A stretch of DNA of 64,000 nt from Clostridium formicaceticum (GCF_001854185.1 NZ_CP017603.1:2046001-2110000), one strand, 5' to 3'. Shown: positions 51,564 through 61,922, counted from the stretch's first letter. Translations and numbers: made by a program. The notes: generated by a model not told the origin, from the sequence alone.

Positions 51564-54500
51564 ATGACAAAGCACAAGAACATTAGCAAGGTAATGGTGA
51601 TTGGATCTGGCCCTATCATTATTGGGCAGGCAGCAGAATTTGATTATGCCGGAACACAGGCTTGTAAGTCTTTGAAGGAAGAGGGCATAGAGGTTGTATT
51701 GGTCAATAGTAATCCAGCCACCATCATGACAGATGAGAATATAGCGGATATCGTCTATATAGAGCCTCTAAATGTAAAGGCATTAGAACGAATCATCGAT
51801 CAAGAAAGACCGGATGGCATACTGCCTACACTGGGGGGACAGACGGGGCTTAATCTAGCGGTGGAGCTTTATGAGCAAGGTGTGCTTTATAAGTATAATG
51901 TCAAGCTCTTAGGCACCTCCATAGAAGCCATAAGAAGAGCAGAGGATAGACAACTCTTTAAGGAGACCATGGAGAAACTAGGGCAGCCCATTCCTGCCAG
52001 CACGATTGCTAAAACCATTGAAGAAGTTTTGGCCTTTGGTGAAGCAGTGGGCTATCCACTGATTATTCGACCTGCTTATACATTGGGAGGAACCGGCGGA
52101 GGTATAGCAAATAATCGTGAGGAGTTATTGGAAATTGGCACAAAGGGATTACGCCTTAGTCTGGTAGGGCAAGTCTTGATTGAAAGAAGTGTCGCCAACT
52201 GGAAGGAAATTGAGTATGAGGTTATCCGAGATAAAAATGATAATTGTATCACTGTTTGTAATATGGAAAACTTTGATCCAGTGGGCATTCATACAGGGGA
52301 CAGTATTGTAGTGGCACCATCCCAAACCTTAAGAAACGAAGAATATCAGCTGCTTAGAACTGCATCAATAGATATTATAAGAGAGCTGAAGATTGAAGGA
52401 GGCTGTAATATTCAATTTGCTCTAAATCCAGACAGCACAGAATATGTGGTAATTGAAGTAAATCCAAGGGTAAGCCGATCCAGTGCTTTAGCTTCAAAGG
52501 CAACAGGCTATGCTATCGCTAAAATTGCTGCTAAGATTGCTGTTGGTCTAACTTTAGATGAAATCAAGAATCCTGTAACAGGGAAAACCACAGCATGTTT
52601 CGAACCAGCACTAGACTATGTAGTAGTAAAAATTCCCCAATGGCCTTTTGACAAGTTTCATACCGCTAACCGCCAGCTGGGTACCCAAATGAAGGCTACC
52701 GGAGAGGTAATGGCTATCGATAGAACTTTTGAAGCGGCTCTTTTAAAAGCAATTCGTAGCTTAGAGGGTAGTTACAAAAAACTGTTTTATCTAGGCATTG
52801 AGGAATTATTAGCGCCAAATTCTAGCAGAAAAGATTTTACAGAAAAACTTCGAATTCCCAATGATCAAAGGCTATTTACCATCTTTCATGCCTTTAGAAA
52901 CGGGTATACTGTAGAAGAAATTCATGTACTAACAAAAATTGATGTATGGTTTCTGACAAAAATACAAAATATTATAACCATGGAAAAAACATTAAAACAA
53001 GCAGGTATGCAGAATGAGATGATAAAAAAGGCAAAACAAATGGGTATGAGTGATGCGCATATTGCAAAAGTGTTGGAAACAACAGAAGAAGCTGTTATGC
53101 AGTACCGAAAAGGGAAAGGCCTGATCCCAGTATATAAACTGGTAGATACTTGTGCAGGAGAATTTGAGTCCTCAACCCCCTATTATTATTCTACTTATGA
53201 AGAAGAATGTGAAGCGATAATAAATGATAAAAAGAAGGTCATGGTACTAGGATCTGGGCCAATTAGAATTGGGCAAGGCATTGAATTTGACTACTGCTGT
53301 GTACATGGCGCTTGGGCTTTGAGGGATTTAGGGTTGGAAACCATCATTGTCAATAATAATCCTGAAACGGTTAGTACAGATTTTGATACATCGGATAAGC
53401 TATATTTTGAGCCATTGACGACAGAAGATATCCTGCACATAGCAGAAAAAGAAGGTATAGAAGGGGTGGTTGTGCAGTTTGGCGGTCAGACGGCTATCAA
53501 TTTAGTAGAACCTTTATATAAAAGAGGAATAAAAATTATCGGCACCAATCCAGAAGCGATAGATATAGCAGAGGATCGTGAAAAGTTCTCTCGTCTTTTG
53601 CAGCAGTTAAATATTCCACAGGCCAAGGGTTATACAGCTAAGAACTTAGAAGCGGCATTAAGCATTGGTGAAGATTTAGGGTTTCCTCTTATGGTTAGAC
53701 CTTCTTATGTCATCGGAGGCCAATCAATGAAAATTGTTAGAAACCAAGAAGAGTTGATAAACTATGTTACTATGATCAAGGGCATAGAAAAGGAGCTTGC
53801 AATTTTTATTGATCAGTATATCGAAGGCAAGGAAGTAGAAATTGATGGTATTAGTGATGGTGAGGAGATCTTTATCCCTGCTATTATGGAGCATATAGAG
53901 AAGGCAGGGGTACATTCAGGAGACAGTATGAGTGTATATCCAGCACAAAATTTAAGTGATAAAGTAATCAAAGATATCGTAGATTATACGATGGCTATTG
54001 CTAAAGCTTTAAAGGTGAAGGGATTAATCAACATTCAGTATGTAGTCAAAGACGAGAAAGTATTGGTATTAGAAGCCAATCCAAGGGCCTCTAGAACGAT
54101 ACCTATTGTATCCAAAGTAACCAAAGTTCCTATGGTGGCCCTTGCTGTTGGAACGATGATGGGAAAAACCTTAAAGGAATTGGGCTACAGTTCCGGCGTA
54201 GGAGAAAATCCTCCCTATGTTGTGGTAAAGGCACCAGTGTTTTGTTTAGAAAAATTAGCCGATGTAGATATATCTTTAGGACCAGAAATGAAATCTACTG
54301 GTGAAGTTATGGGAATAGGTAAAACCTATGAAGAAGCCATACTAAAAGCTTTTGAAGCAACTGGAATGAACCTTGCTATGGAGGGAAATGTATTACTATC
54401 TGTAGCAGACCGTGATAAAGAAGCATCCTTACCTTTAGTAGGAAAACTGGCAGCAATGGGTTTTGGTATCTTTGCTACAGAAAAAACTGCAGTCTTCTAT

Positions 54501-54758
54501 CAAGAAAATAAGATTCCAGTACTCAAAGTTTTGAAATCTTATGAGGAAATGATGCAATCCTTTAAATCAGGTGAAATTGTGATGACGATTAATACGCCTA
54601 CAGAAGGAACGGATATGGAGGGAGAGGGTTTTAAACTAAGAAGAAGATCCATAGAACATAATCTTCCTTCCTTTACTTCTTTAGATACTGCACAACAGTT
54701 TGTTGATGCTTTGGCATATTATAAGAAATATTTGTACAATGTTATAAGAATTGCTTAG
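51564..54758 (+). CDS. carB: Carbamoyl-phosphate synthase large subunit
   Basis: A 1064-residue synthase with two homologous ATP-grasp halves ([21 protein letters not shown] and [20 protein letters not shown] mark the two starts), an oligomerisation domain between them and a C-terminal allosteric MGS-like domain (about residues 930-1064). Full length, with no frameshift seen. The start at 51564 is 7 nt after AGGAGG; TTG 51558 is too close. It ends the operon; argF, argG and argH are not in the window. Confidence 0.97.
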   Translation: MTKHKNISKVMVIGSGPIIIGQAAEFDYAGTQACKSLKEEGIEVVLVNSNPATIMTDENIADIVYIEPLNVKALERIIDQERPDGILPTLGGQTGLNLAVELYEQGVLYKYNVKLLGTSIEAIRRAEDRQLFKETMEKLGQPIPASTIAKTIEEVLAFGEAVGYPLIIRPAYTLGGTGGGIANNREELLEIGTKGLRLSLVGQVLIERSVANWKEIEYEVIRDKNDNCITVCNMENFDPVGIHTGDSIVVAPSQTLRNEEYQLLRTASIDIIRELKIEGGCNIQFALNPDSTEYVVIEVNPRVSRSSALASKATGYAIAKIAAKIAVGLTLDEIKNPVTGKTTACFEPALDYVVVKIPQWPFDKFHTANRQLGTQMKATGEVMAIDRTFEAALLKAIRSLEGSYKKLFYLGIEELLAPNSSRKDFTEKLRIPNDQRLFTIFHAFRNGYTVEEIHVLTKIDVWFLTKIQNIITMEKTLKQAGMQNEMIKKAKQMGMSDAHIAKVLETTEEAVMQYRKGKGLIPVYKLVDTCAGEFESSTPYYYSTYEEECEAIINDKKKVMVLGSGPIRIGQGIEFDYCCVHGAWALRDLGLETIIVNNNPETVSTDFDTSDKLYFEPLTTEDILHIAEKEGIEGVVVQFGGQTAINLVEPLYKRGIKIIGTNPEAIDIAEDREKFSRLLQQLNIPQAKGYTAKNLEAALSIGEDLGFPLMVRPSYVIGGQSMKIVRNQEELINYVTMIKGIEKELAIFIDQYIEGKEVEIDGISDGEEIFIPAIMEHIEKAGVHSGDSMSVYPAQNLSDKVIKDIVDYTMAIAKALKVKGLINIQYVVKDEKVLVLEANPRASRTIPIVSKVTKVPMVALAVGTMMGKTLKELGYSSGVGENPPYVVVKAPVFCLEKLADVDISLGPEMKSTGEVMGIGKTYEEAILKAFEATGMNLAMEGNVLLSVADRDKEASLPLVGKLAAMGFGIFATEKTAVFYQENKIPVLKVLKSYEEMMQSFKSGEIVMTINTPTEGTDMEGEGFKLRRRSIEHNLPSFTSLDTAQQFVDALAYYKKYLYNVIRIA

Positions 54759-54855
54759 TGAACTCGTACAGCTAAAGCTGAACATCGGGGAATCCGATGG
54801 AGACTCTATTCCACCTGATTCAAAGCCCACTTATATAAGTGGGGGTCTTAACGCA
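54759..54855 (+). mobile_element. Orphan IS200/IS605-type right end (omega-RNA scaffold-like) after carB
   Basis: The stretch contains AGCTAAAGCT, CGGGGAATCCG, GGAGACTCTATTCCACC and the hairpin CCCACTT-ATAT-AAGTGGG (54826-54843). This order resembles the 3' end of tnpB elements of the IS200/IS605 group, where it forms the omega-RNA scaffold and right-end hairpin. No tnpA or tnpB frame adjoins it, so it would be a remnant or a solo end. Recognition is from memory of similar sequences. Confidence 0.5.
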
Positions 54856-54969
54856 GTAAAGTATTTGATAATAAGATAAAAAAGTTATCCATATTGTTAA
54901 TCATAGTGAATCCTTTTTTAGGGATGCTTCCTTGGGATTGGATTGAATAATTAAGAGAAGAGATGAAAA

Positions 54970-55009
54970 AAGAGCACTAGTACATAAATTGATACTAGTG
55001 TTCTTTTAA
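54970..55009. terminator. Terminator between carB and the convergent DUF3788 gene
   Basis: AAGAGCACTAGTA (54970-54982) pairs with TACTAGTGTTCTT (54993-55005) with one G-U pair. A-rich and T-rich flanks suit termination from both directions. Confidence 0.78.
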
Positions 55010-55039
55010 AATTTTTTGGAAGCATTATGGCTATTATCA

Positions 55040-55492
55040 CTATAGATATTTCTGAGGATTTTTAGGTTGGTGTTTTAGAAACAGAAGTCGTTTCACATCC
55101 TCTAGGATAGAAGCTTTATCGACTTGAATCATTAACCAAAGTGTGCCATTGAAGGGTTTAGCAGCTTTTATCACGCCCAAAACATCAGGCTCAAATTCCT
55201 TTGTCATGGCTTCAATTACGGGTAGTAATTCCAATGTTATCACTACTAAAGCAACAAAACCTTCTTTTTCAGGATATAGTGTACAAAGGGATTTACCTAA
55301 TTTTTTATATTTTATATTCCAACCTGGCTTGCCAGAGCATTTGCTATAGCTTATTCTAGGCGAAGATTTGTAGTTAAGTTGAATAAATGAATTCATATCC
55401 TGCCACAAAAGTCTTGCAGACTTATTCATGTAAGCAGATATTTCATCATAGGTGGGGGTGTGCAGGCCATCTAAAATCAAATCCTTTGTCAT
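55040..55492 (-). CDS. DUF3788-family protein
   Basis: A 150-residue cytoplasmic protein of unknown function. The segments LLWQDMNSFIQ, SGKPGWNIKYKKLGKSLCTLYPEKEGFVALVVI and KPFNGTLWLMIQV match my recollection of the DUF3788 family, usually single small proteins near transcription regulators. The start at 55492 has AAAGGA about 11 nt upstream; ATG 55504 overlaps that site. It is the last of three minus-strand genes. Confidence 0.7.
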   Translation of the reverse strand: MTKDLILDGLHTPTYDEISAYMNKSARLLWQDMNSFIQLNYKSSPRISYSKCSGKPGWNIKYKKLGKSLCTLYPEKEGFVALVVITLELLPVIEAMTKEFEPDVLGVIKAAKPFNGTLWLMIQVDKASILEDVKRLLFLKHQPKNPQKYL

Positions 55493-55586
55493 ACTATAAA
55501 ACATCCTTTCTATATAAGCATACCTTCAACGTACCTTATTGAATGAAGCCATTGATACTAAACTATAAATTTTAGCTGTATGCTTC

Positions 55587-56048
55587 TTATTTTAATGGAA
55601 GCACAATTTTAGTCAGAAGTTCGCTTTCTGCCACATCCATAGGAGAATTATAATAGAATTCATAGGCTGTACCTGTAGGGGTATAGCTATTCTTGCTGAT
55701 CCACGCCATCATGGCAGTGTAAACTGGTTCCATCTGATGATAGGGGCCTTTATATAAATAAGACACCTGCTTCCCTGCAGGAATTTCGCTAGCTTGGATT
55801 TCTCCTTTTCCTGCAAGTGGCTTTGCAACAGAGAAACCCATCTCTACATCCAAATCCTGCATATCCATATTGTAGTACGCAGCAAAGGCAACTTCTTCTG
55901 ATGGTTTTTCTCCTATTTCATTAAGATACTGAATGATAATACCATAGGCCTTTCCTAGTTCCTGTGGTAGGTTTTCAACAGCGGTTTTAGTCCGCATAGA
56001 AAGTACAGGCTGCGCTGGTTTTTCTGCTAATTCAAACTTATAATCCAT
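55587..56048 (-). CDS. GyrI-like small-molecule-binding domain protein
   Basis: A 153-residue stand-alone effector-binding domain like the C-terminal part of AraC/SoxS-type regulators and GyrI/SbmC. Typical features are the paired SHS2 strands (YNMDMQDLDVEMGFSVAKPL), the IPAGKQVSYLYKGPYHQM turn with a conserved Glu-free pocket, and a YEFYYNSP end. It follows the WYL regulator by 64 nt on the same strand and may bind a ligand or toxin. Confidence 0.8.
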   Translation of the reverse strand: MDYKFELAEKPAQPVLSMRTKTAVENLPQELGKAYGIIIQYLNEIGEKPSEEVAFAAYYNMDMQDLDVEMGFSVAKPLAGKGEIQASEIPAGKQVSYLYKGPYHQMEPVYTAMMAWISKNSYTPTGTAYEFYYNSPMDVAESELLTKIVLPLK

Positions 56049-56112
56049 AAAAGCATCCTCCTTTGTTTTTTTTTAATTCTACCACCCTAAACATGACAGC
56101 TGTAGGTCATGT

Positions 56113-57045
56113 TTAGGAATATTTTTTATGAATTCTCGCTGCTGTTTCGGCAAGGATTTTTCGAATATGAGGAGGGTTTATAACTTCTACAGCTGTTCCA
56201 AAGCTTAGCAAAAAACCATAAAGCCATTGATTTTCAGGTAAGCACACCTTTACCATCAACCCATGATCACTATATTCTATCGTTTCTCCATCAAACCATT
56301 CTTGGAGAATACTCTTCAAGCTTTCATCAAAAACCAATTCCAGCGCTATGCTATGATCTGGCTGATGCCAATCCCTATCCCAGGGGAGTTCATCTAAGGA
56401 TATTTCTTTAGGTACAAAAACCCTAGTGGATATTTTTATGTTTTTCATTCTTAAAAGCTTAAAAAGACGAAATGCTTCTCTTTTAAGACACCATCCATAC
56501 AAATACCATCTCTGTCCTTTGAAAATAAGGGAATAAGGTTCCACCTTACGGTTTGTTTTTATTCCCTTAGCATCAATATAGGTAAAAGTAATTTCGCTGC
56601 ACTGCTCTATTGCCTGATGGAGAATATAGTTTTTTTGTTTTAATTCTTCGTTATCTCCCCAAGGAGACATATCAATAAAAATTTGGTTTGTTTTATGATT
56701 TAAAAGTTTTTGTTGAGAAGCTGACAAGGTATTTTTAAATTTTTCTACCAATACTTCATGCTTTGTACTGGAAAAAGAAGTGGCCAAGCCTTTTAAAGCT
56801 GTAACAATAGTAATCATCTCATCACCAGTAAGGATATTTTTATCTAAACGATACCCTTCTGCAATCCCTATGCCACCATTTATACCCTGATAAGTAACAA
56901 TAGGTATTCCTGCTAGGTTTAATGCGTTTATATCTCTCAGGATTGTTCTAACAGAAACCTCAAACATTTCAGCCAATTCTTTTGCCTGAACTCGTTCTTT
57001 TCTAAGCAGTAGGATCAAAATGGCCATGAGCCTGTCGATTTTCAA
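56113..57045 (-). CDS. HTH/WYL-domain transcriptional regulator (YafY-like)
   Basis: A 310-residue regulator with a DeoR-like winged helix (KIDRLMAILILLLRKERVQAKELAEMFEVSVRTILRDINAL) and a WYL ligand-sensing domain containing RWYLYGWCLKREAFRLFKL. The start is taken as the TTG at 57045, because GGTGGTGA lies just upstream and homologues usually begin MKIDRL; in-frame ATGs at 57060 and 57090 would add an unlikely N-terminus. It probably controls the two downstream minus-strand genes or itself. Its promoter would lie near the Pho-box region. Confidence 0.85.
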   Translation of the reverse strand: MKIDRLMAILILLLRKERVQAKELAEMFEVSVRTILRDINALNLAGIPIVTYQGINGGIGIAEGYRLDKNILTGDEMITIVTALKGLATSFSSTKHEVLVEKFKNTLSASQQKLLNHKTNQIFIDMSPWGDNEELKQKNYILHQAIEQCSEITFTYIDAKGIKTNRKVEPYSLIFKGQRWYLYGWCLKREAFRLFKLLRMKNIKISTRVFVPKEISLDELPWDRDWHQPDHSIALELVFDESLKSILQEWFDGETIEYSDHGLMVKVCLPENQWLYGFLLSFGTAVEVINPPHIRKILAETAARIHKKYS

Positions 57046-57213
57046 GTCAATCACCACCATTAAATTTAGATAAGTTAGGATGAACTGCATTTATCCATAT
57101 TATACCATATTTCTCAAGTAGTTAAAGAAAATATCTTTCTTGTAAAAGCATGCCAAACACCCTCAGCATTCTATAAAAAGGAGAAAGCACCTATTTAAGG
57201 TGGAAGAGAATCG

Positions 57214-57296
57214 TTAACTCAAAATTAATGAAAAAGCAACCAAAAGTTAATGAGGAAATAACCGAAGCTTAATGGGCTAATAACTAAATTCTAACA
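57214..57296 (+). promoter_or_regulatory. Pho-box array: eight hexamers at 11-nt intervals
   Basis: TTAACT (57214), TTAATG (57225), GCAACC (57236), TTAATG (57247), ATAACC (57258), TTAATG (57269), ATAACT (57280) and CTAACA (57291) recur exactly every 11 nt. This is the direct-repeat geometry bound by PhoP/PhoB response regulators. The array ends about 140 nt before the alkaline phosphatase gene. Phosphate-starvation control is the clear inference. The gap 57046-57436 holds no other gene I trust. Confidence 0.75.
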
Positions 57297-57436
57297 ATGT
57301 TTCTTTAAAATGGTAACTGCAAATAAGAAAAAAACATCATCTTTGAGTATTTCATTATTGCATGTATTGGCAGAAAGGAGGGTTGAAGCTTCATTAGTAG
57401 TAAGGGAAATTTATAAATATTTTGGGGGTGTAAAAC

Positions 57437-58978
57437 ATGTATACAATGAAAAACAAAAAAAGGTCAATTTTTTCAGTGGTTGCCATTTTGCTGGTTTTAT
57501 CAGTAGTTCTATCTGGTTTCTTACCAACAGATATTTTCTCACAGTCTTTTGCCGAAACAAACAACACTTTTAACGGTGAAGCTCCTAAGTATATATTCTT
57601 ATTTATTGGTGATGGTATGAGTTTTCCACAGATCAGTGCTGCTGAAATGTATCTAGGGGCACAAAAACATACAGCAACGCCAGAAATCAAAGCCTTAGAT
57701 TTTACTAATTTTCCCGCTACAGGTGTGGCGGCTACCTATGATAGTGATTCCTTCATTCCAGATTCTGCTTCAACAGGTACCTCCATAGCCTCTGGAATTA
57801 AGACTGGAAATGGTATTATCAACATGGACCCGCAAAAGAAAGCAAATGTTGATCCAATCACAAGAGATTTAAAGGATATGGGTTATAAAATTGGTGTTGT
57901 ATCTAATGTACCTATCAACCATGCTACACCGGCTGTTTTCTATGCGAATCAAGAAAGTAGAAACAACTACTATGAAATTGCTTTACAGTTGGCAGAAAGC
58001 GACTTTGATTACTTTGCTGGTGGAGGAATCAATGATGCTGAAGGTAAAAATTCAAAAATAACAAATTCTGAAAATGTTATTGATATAGCTAAGAAAAATG
58101 GATTTAAGGTGGTAAGTACAAAGGAAGAAATTTTAGCCCTTAATAATACCTCTGGCAAAGTTCTTGCGACAAGCCCAAGGCTGCAAGATTCCAATGCCAT
58201 GCCTTATGAAATGGATCGTAAAGCAGGGGAACTTAGTCTTTCTGATTTTGTAAGAAAAGGGATTGATGTATTAGATAACCCAAAGGGTTATTTTATGATG
58301 GTGGAGTCTGGAAAAATTGACTGGGCCAATCACGCAAATGATGCTGCTGCTTCTATTCATGATACCATAGAGTTCAATAACGCCATTATGGAGGCCTACA
58401 AAGTATATGAAAAGTATCCAAACGATACATTGATTATCGTAACTGGAGATCATGAATGTGGAGGACTAACCATTGGTTTTGCTGGTACTGCCTATGATAC
58501 CTTCTTTAATAAGCTAGAAAAACAAACAATGTCTTATGTAGAGTTTGACAATATTTTAAGTGAATATAAAAAAGTAACAGCTCCAGAAAAAGAAACTTTA
58601 GAAGATATTCTTCCTAAAATCAAAAGTGCTTTTGGATTAATGACTGCAACAGATGAAGATGCTAAAAAAATGCCGGAATTGGTTTTAACTGCAGCAGAAG
58701 AAGCTCGCTTAAGAGATGCTCTAAAACGTAGTATGCAAAAGAAAGAGGATAGAGATTTCTCTGATCAAGAAAAAATTCTCTATGGTACCTATGAACCCTT
58801 AAGCGTTACATTAACACATATACTAAACAATAAAGCAGGACTGGCATTTACTACTTATTCTCATACAGGCTTACCAGTACCCGTATATGCAGTAGGCGTA
58901 GGCCAAGAATTATTTATTGGTTCTTATGATAACACAGATATTTATAAAAAAATGGCTTCTATCATGAATATCCAATAG
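57437..58978 (+). CDS. Alkaline phosphatase, exported
   Basis: A 513-residue secreted phosphomonoesterase. The N-terminus has a signal peptide (basic start, hydrophobic residues about 11-29, probable cleavage after SQSFA). Metal and catalytic motifs are FLFIGDGMSF (Asp59), the nucleophile in PDSASTGTS (Asp109-Ser110), MVESGKIDWANHAND, and TGDHECGG, with the last metal His in TYSHTGLPVP. An insert of about 110 residues before that His is Glu/Lys-rich. The ATG follows GGGGGTG. The Pho-box array upstream fits a phosphate-scavenging role. Confidence 0.93.
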   Translation: MYTMKNKKRSIFSVVAILLVLSVVLSGFLPTDIFSQSFAETNNTFNGEAPKYIFLFIGDGMSFPQISAAEMYLGAQKHTATPEIKALDFTNFPATGVAATYDSDSFIPDSASTGTSIASGIKTGNGIINMDPQKKANVDPITRDLKDMGYKIGVVSNVPINHATPAVFYANQESRNNYYEIALQLAESDFDYFAGGGINDAEGKNSKITNSENVIDIAKKNGFKVVSTKEEILALNNTSGKVLATSPRLQDSNAMPYEMDRKAGELSLSDFVRKGIDVLDNPKGYFMMVESGKIDWANHANDAAASIHDTIEFNNAIMEAYKVYEKYPNDTLIIVTGDHECGGLTIGFAGTAYDTFFNKLEKQTMSYVEFDNILSEYKKVTAPEKETLEDILPKIKSAFGLMTATDEDAKKMPELVLTAAEEARLRDALKRSMQKKEDRDFSDQEKILYGTYEPLSVTLTHILNNKAGLAFTTYSHTGLPVPVYAVGVGQELFIGSYDNTDIYKKMASIMNIQ

Positions 58979-59043
58979 TGTTGAGGAATCACTTCTACTT
59001 AGAAATTCATAGTAAAGAATATAATTTGCGGTAAAGATTTTAC

Positions 59044-59199
59044 ATGGTAGAGGTTGGTCTCTGTGCCAACCCTGTCAGGTATGGAAACTTGGCCCTACAG
59101 AAAACATGTAACCTATATAAAACAATATATAAATATTGTTTTATATGATGCTGGATAGAGGTCAATCTTTCCTTTAGACCTCTATCTATTCTCTTTTTT
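59044..59199 (+). other. Intergenic cluster of three hairpins, RNA candidate
   Basis: Part one: GTAG (59047) and CTAC (59095) enclose GGTTGG-TCTCTGTG-CCAACC (59052-59071) and a GTCAGGTATGGAAACTTGGCC region. Part two: a perfect 14-bp hairpin with arms 59115-59128 and 59133-59146 (ATATAAAACAATAT). Part three: ATAGAGGTC (59155-59163) with GACCTCTAT (59177-59185), then T-rich DNA (59194-59199). Part three could end alkaline phosphatase transcription; part one is more GC-rich than its surroundings and matches no family I know. Confidence 0.5.
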
Positions 59200-59217
59200 A
59201 GAAAGGAAGAATATGCT

Positions 59218-60399
59218 ATGGGTAAATTTACCTTAAGTCCCGATACAATTTCTGTTATTATTGTTGTTTGCATCATAGTTGTATTAGTCCTCATACCAAC
59301 AGGTTTTCCCACAAACCAATATTCAGATAGCGTTAGAGCTGCTGCGTTGGTTGTGGATACAGAGGATGCTGGTTTGTATAGTACAGGGATCATTCGTCAA
59401 GGGGATCAGGTATGTAGACTTAAAATTTTGAATGGACCCTTTAAAGGTAAAGAAGTGAAGGGTATCAATCGTATGATGGGTAAGCTGGAGTTTGATAAAA
59501 TATTTGTTAAAGGAGATAAAGCTTTTGTAGTTATGGATATAGATGGTGATGAGATTCGGTTTGTAAATATAATCGATCATTATCGTATTAACCTTGAAGC
59601 CATTCTTTTTGGAGGTTTTGTGATTTTATTAATTGCATATGCTGGCTGGACGGGAGCAAAGGCACTTCTCTCTTTTTTATTAACAATTTTTGTGATTTGG
59701 AAAATTTTAGTTACCTCCTTATTAAAGGGATGGCATCCAATACCTGTTTCTTTGGGTGTGGTTATCTTGTTGACATTTATCACAATTTTACTTGTGGGAG
59801 GATTGAATCGCAAATCCTTTGTAGCAATTACAGGTTCCCTTACAGGTAGTATACTTACCTGTGTTTTGGCTATAATTTTTGGTGGTAAATTTAAAATTCA
59901 TGGAGCTATTATGCCTTTTTCAGAAAGCTTACTATATTCAGGCTATGATTATTTAAATTTAACAGATATTTTTATCTCAGCAATTTTTATTGCTTCCTCT
60001 GGTGCCTTGATGGATTTGGCTATGGATATTTCTGCTGCTGTCCATGAAATTGTTCAAAATAATCCTAAAATTTCTACCAAAGAAGCCATTAAGTCAGGAT
60101 TTAACATCGGCAGAGCTGTAATCGGAACCATGACAACAACACTGCTACTGGCCTATTCTGGTGGTTATATAGCCCTTTTAATGGTATTCATGGCACAGGG
60201 AACACCAGTAATGAATATTGTTAATCTAAAATATGTTTCTGCTGAAATTCTTCATACCCTTGTGGGAAGCTTAGGCCTAGTAACTGTGGCCCCACTCACT
60301 GCATTTATTGCAGGTTTTGTATTTACCCAACCTTCTTTTGTAAAACAGTTTAGTCTACATAAAACAACGCAAAGTACAGCACCAGAATCCCAAGTATAG
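59218..60399 (+). CDS. YibE/F-like integral membrane protein
   Basis: A 393-residue polytopic protein: one N-terminal helix (about residues 10-28), an extracytoplasmic beta-rich domain (about 35-122), then about seven helices. The YibE/F family hallmark GALMDLAMDISAAVHEI and the following GRAVIGTMTTTLLLAYSGG are present. Related proteins are found widely in Firmicutes without settled function. The ATG follows AAAGGAAGA. The 3' end of the gene forms the first arm of its own terminator. Confidence 0.85.
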   Translation: MGKFTLSPDTISVIIVVCIIVVLVLIPTGFPTNQYSDSVRAAALVVDTEDAGLYSTGIIRQGDQVCRLKILNGPFKGKEVKGINRMMGKLEFDKIFVKGDKAFVVMDIDGDEIRFVNIIDHYRINLEAILFGGFVILLIAYAGWTGAKALLSFLLTIFVIWKILVTSLLKGWHPIPVSLGVVILLTFITILLVGGLNRKSFVAITGSLTGSILTCVLAIIFGGKFKIHGAIMPFSESLLYSGYDYLNLTDIFISAIFIASSGALMDLAMDISAAVHEIVQNNPKISTKEAIKSGFNIGRAVIGTMTTTLLLAYSGGYIALLMVFMAQGTPVMNIVNLKYVSAEILHTLVGSLGLVTVAPLTAFIAGFVFTQPSFVKQFSLHKTTQSTAPESQV

Positions 60400-60420
60400 C
60401 TGGGATTCTGGTATTTTTAT
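60382..60420 (+). terminator. Terminator overlapping the YibE/F stop codon
   Basis: CCAGAATCCCA (60382-60392, coding) pairs perfectly with TGGGATTCTGG (60401-60411), followed by TATTTTTATTT. Confidence 0.88.
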
Positions 60421-60536
60421 TTGGCTCCACTCGAACATACGTTTGACAATTCTCACTTCTTAAGATAAAATAAAATTAGAAAATATTTGAAATGTTTCTA
60501 GCTCAAACATTCATTGATAATGGAGTGTGGAAAGAA

Positions 60537-61844
60537 GTGGATTTATTAGAAAAGTTAGAAATTCTAGCGGATGCAGCAAAATATGATGTCTCCTGTTCCT
60601 CCAGCGGCAGCAATAGAAAAAATACAGGGAAGGGACTAGGAAACGGACATATGGCTGGAATTTGTCATAGTTGGGCTGATGATGGACGATGTATATCGCT
60701 ATTGAAGATACTTTTAACCAATGAATGTATCTACAATTGTGCGTATTGTGTTAATAGAAGCAGCAATGATGTTCCAAGAGCCACCTTTACTGCTGAAGAG
60801 GTGGCAGAACTTACGGTTAATTTTTATCGAAGAAATTACATAGAAGGCTTGTTCTTATCGGCAGCAGTACACAAAAGTCCTGATTATACGATGGAACTGA
60901 TGGTAAAGACTGCTAGACTGCTTCGCAAAGAACATCGCTTTTATGGATATATTCATATGAAGGCCATACCTGGGGCAGATATGGCTTTAATCCATGAAGC
61001 GGGGCAACTGGTGGATAGAATGAGTGTCAATATAGAACTCCCTTCTAATGAGGGCTTAAAACTACTGGCCCCACAGAAGAAGAAGGAGGCCATCATCAAA
61101 CCAATGGGGTTTATTTCCTCAAAAATCACTCAAAAAGTGGAGGAAAAGAAGTTTTATAAAAAGGCGGGGTCGTTTGTGCCAGCAGGGCAAAGCACCCAGT
61201 TGATTATAGGAGCTACACCGGATGCAGACTTAAATATCTTAAGACTGTCAGAGGGATTATACAATACCTTTGGATTAAAGAGGGTCTATTATTCCGCTTA
61301 TGTGCCAGTATCCAGTGACCCCAAGCTACCGGTGATTGCTAATCCCCCATTATTACGGGAGCACCGATTATATCAAGCCGACTGGCTTTTACGATTTTAT
61401 GGATTTACTTCAAAGGAATTGTTGCAGGAGGAGGCGCCCAATTTTGATGTATTTTTAGATCCAAAATGCAATTGGGCTTTGAAAAATCTTCATTTGTTCC
61501 CTATGGAAATTAATCGAGCTCCCTATGAAATGCTGCTAAGAATACCTGGTATAGGGGTAAAATCTGCTATGCGTATTGCTGCTGCCAGAAGAATGCATTC
61601 TCTTAGCTACGATCATTTAAAGAAAATAGGTGTAGTATTGAAAAGAGCTAAGTATTTTATCACCTGCAATGGAAAGTATCATGGAGCGTTTGACTTCAAG
61701 GAAAATCTATTGCGACAAGCACTTATAGGAGATTTACCAAAAAATCTTCAACATACAAAGGAGGAAGGGCAACAATTATCTCTATTTTCTATACTGCCAG
61801 AGATAAAGCCTGAGAAAATAGTAACGGAGGTTAACAACAGTTAA
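60537..61844 (+). CDS. Radical SAM protein, putative DNA modification/repair (SplB-like)
   Basis: A 435-residue protein with the radical SAM cluster motif C-x3-C-x2-C (Cys64, Cys68, Cys71 in NECIYNCAYC) and a C-terminal helix-hairpin-helix (LLRIPGIGVKSAMRIAAARR) that suggests DNA binding. Family members begin like MDLLEKLEILADAAKYDVSCSSS, which favours the GTG at 60537 over the ATG at 60492; GGAG and GGAAAG lie upstream. Its standard operon partner, a DUF4130 protein, begins at 63921 after an inserted IS607 element. Confidence 0.88.
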   Translation: MDLLEKLEILADAAKYDVSCSSSGSNRKNTGKGLGNGHMAGICHSWADDGRCISLLKILLTNECIYNCAYCVNRSSNDVPRATFTAEEVAELTVNFYRRNYIEGLFLSAAVHKSPDYTMELMVKTARLLRKEHRFYGYIHMKAIPGADMALIHEAGQLVDRMSVNIELPSNEGLKLLAPQKKKEAIIKPMGFISSKITQKVEEKKFYKKAGSFVPAGQSTQLIIGATPDADLNILRLSEGLYNTFGLKRVYYSAYVPVSSDPKLPVIANPPLLREHRLYQADWLLRFYGFTSKELLQEEAPNFDVFLDPKCNWALKNLHLFPMEINRAPYEMLLRIPGIGVKSAMRIAAARRMHSLSYDHLKKIGVVLKRAKYFITCNGKYHGAFDFKENLLRQALIGDLPKNLQHTKEEGQQLSLFSILPEIKPEKIVTEVNNS

Positions 61845-61922
61845 GTATAAGTTATAAGAAATTATAAAATTTGTTGTATTTTTACAATACTATATGCGAT
61901 GATTTTCTTAGAGGTGATGTAA

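Noticed and set aside
57310-57573. 87-codon plus-strand frame overlapping the alkaline phosphatase start
   Set aside because: It has no good ribosome binding site and overlaps the signal-peptide region of a clear gene in another frame.
59044-59100. Possible bacterial SRP (4.5S) RNA, suggested by GTCAGGTATGGAAAC
   Set aside because: The diagnostic GGAAGCAGC core and long flanking helix are absent.
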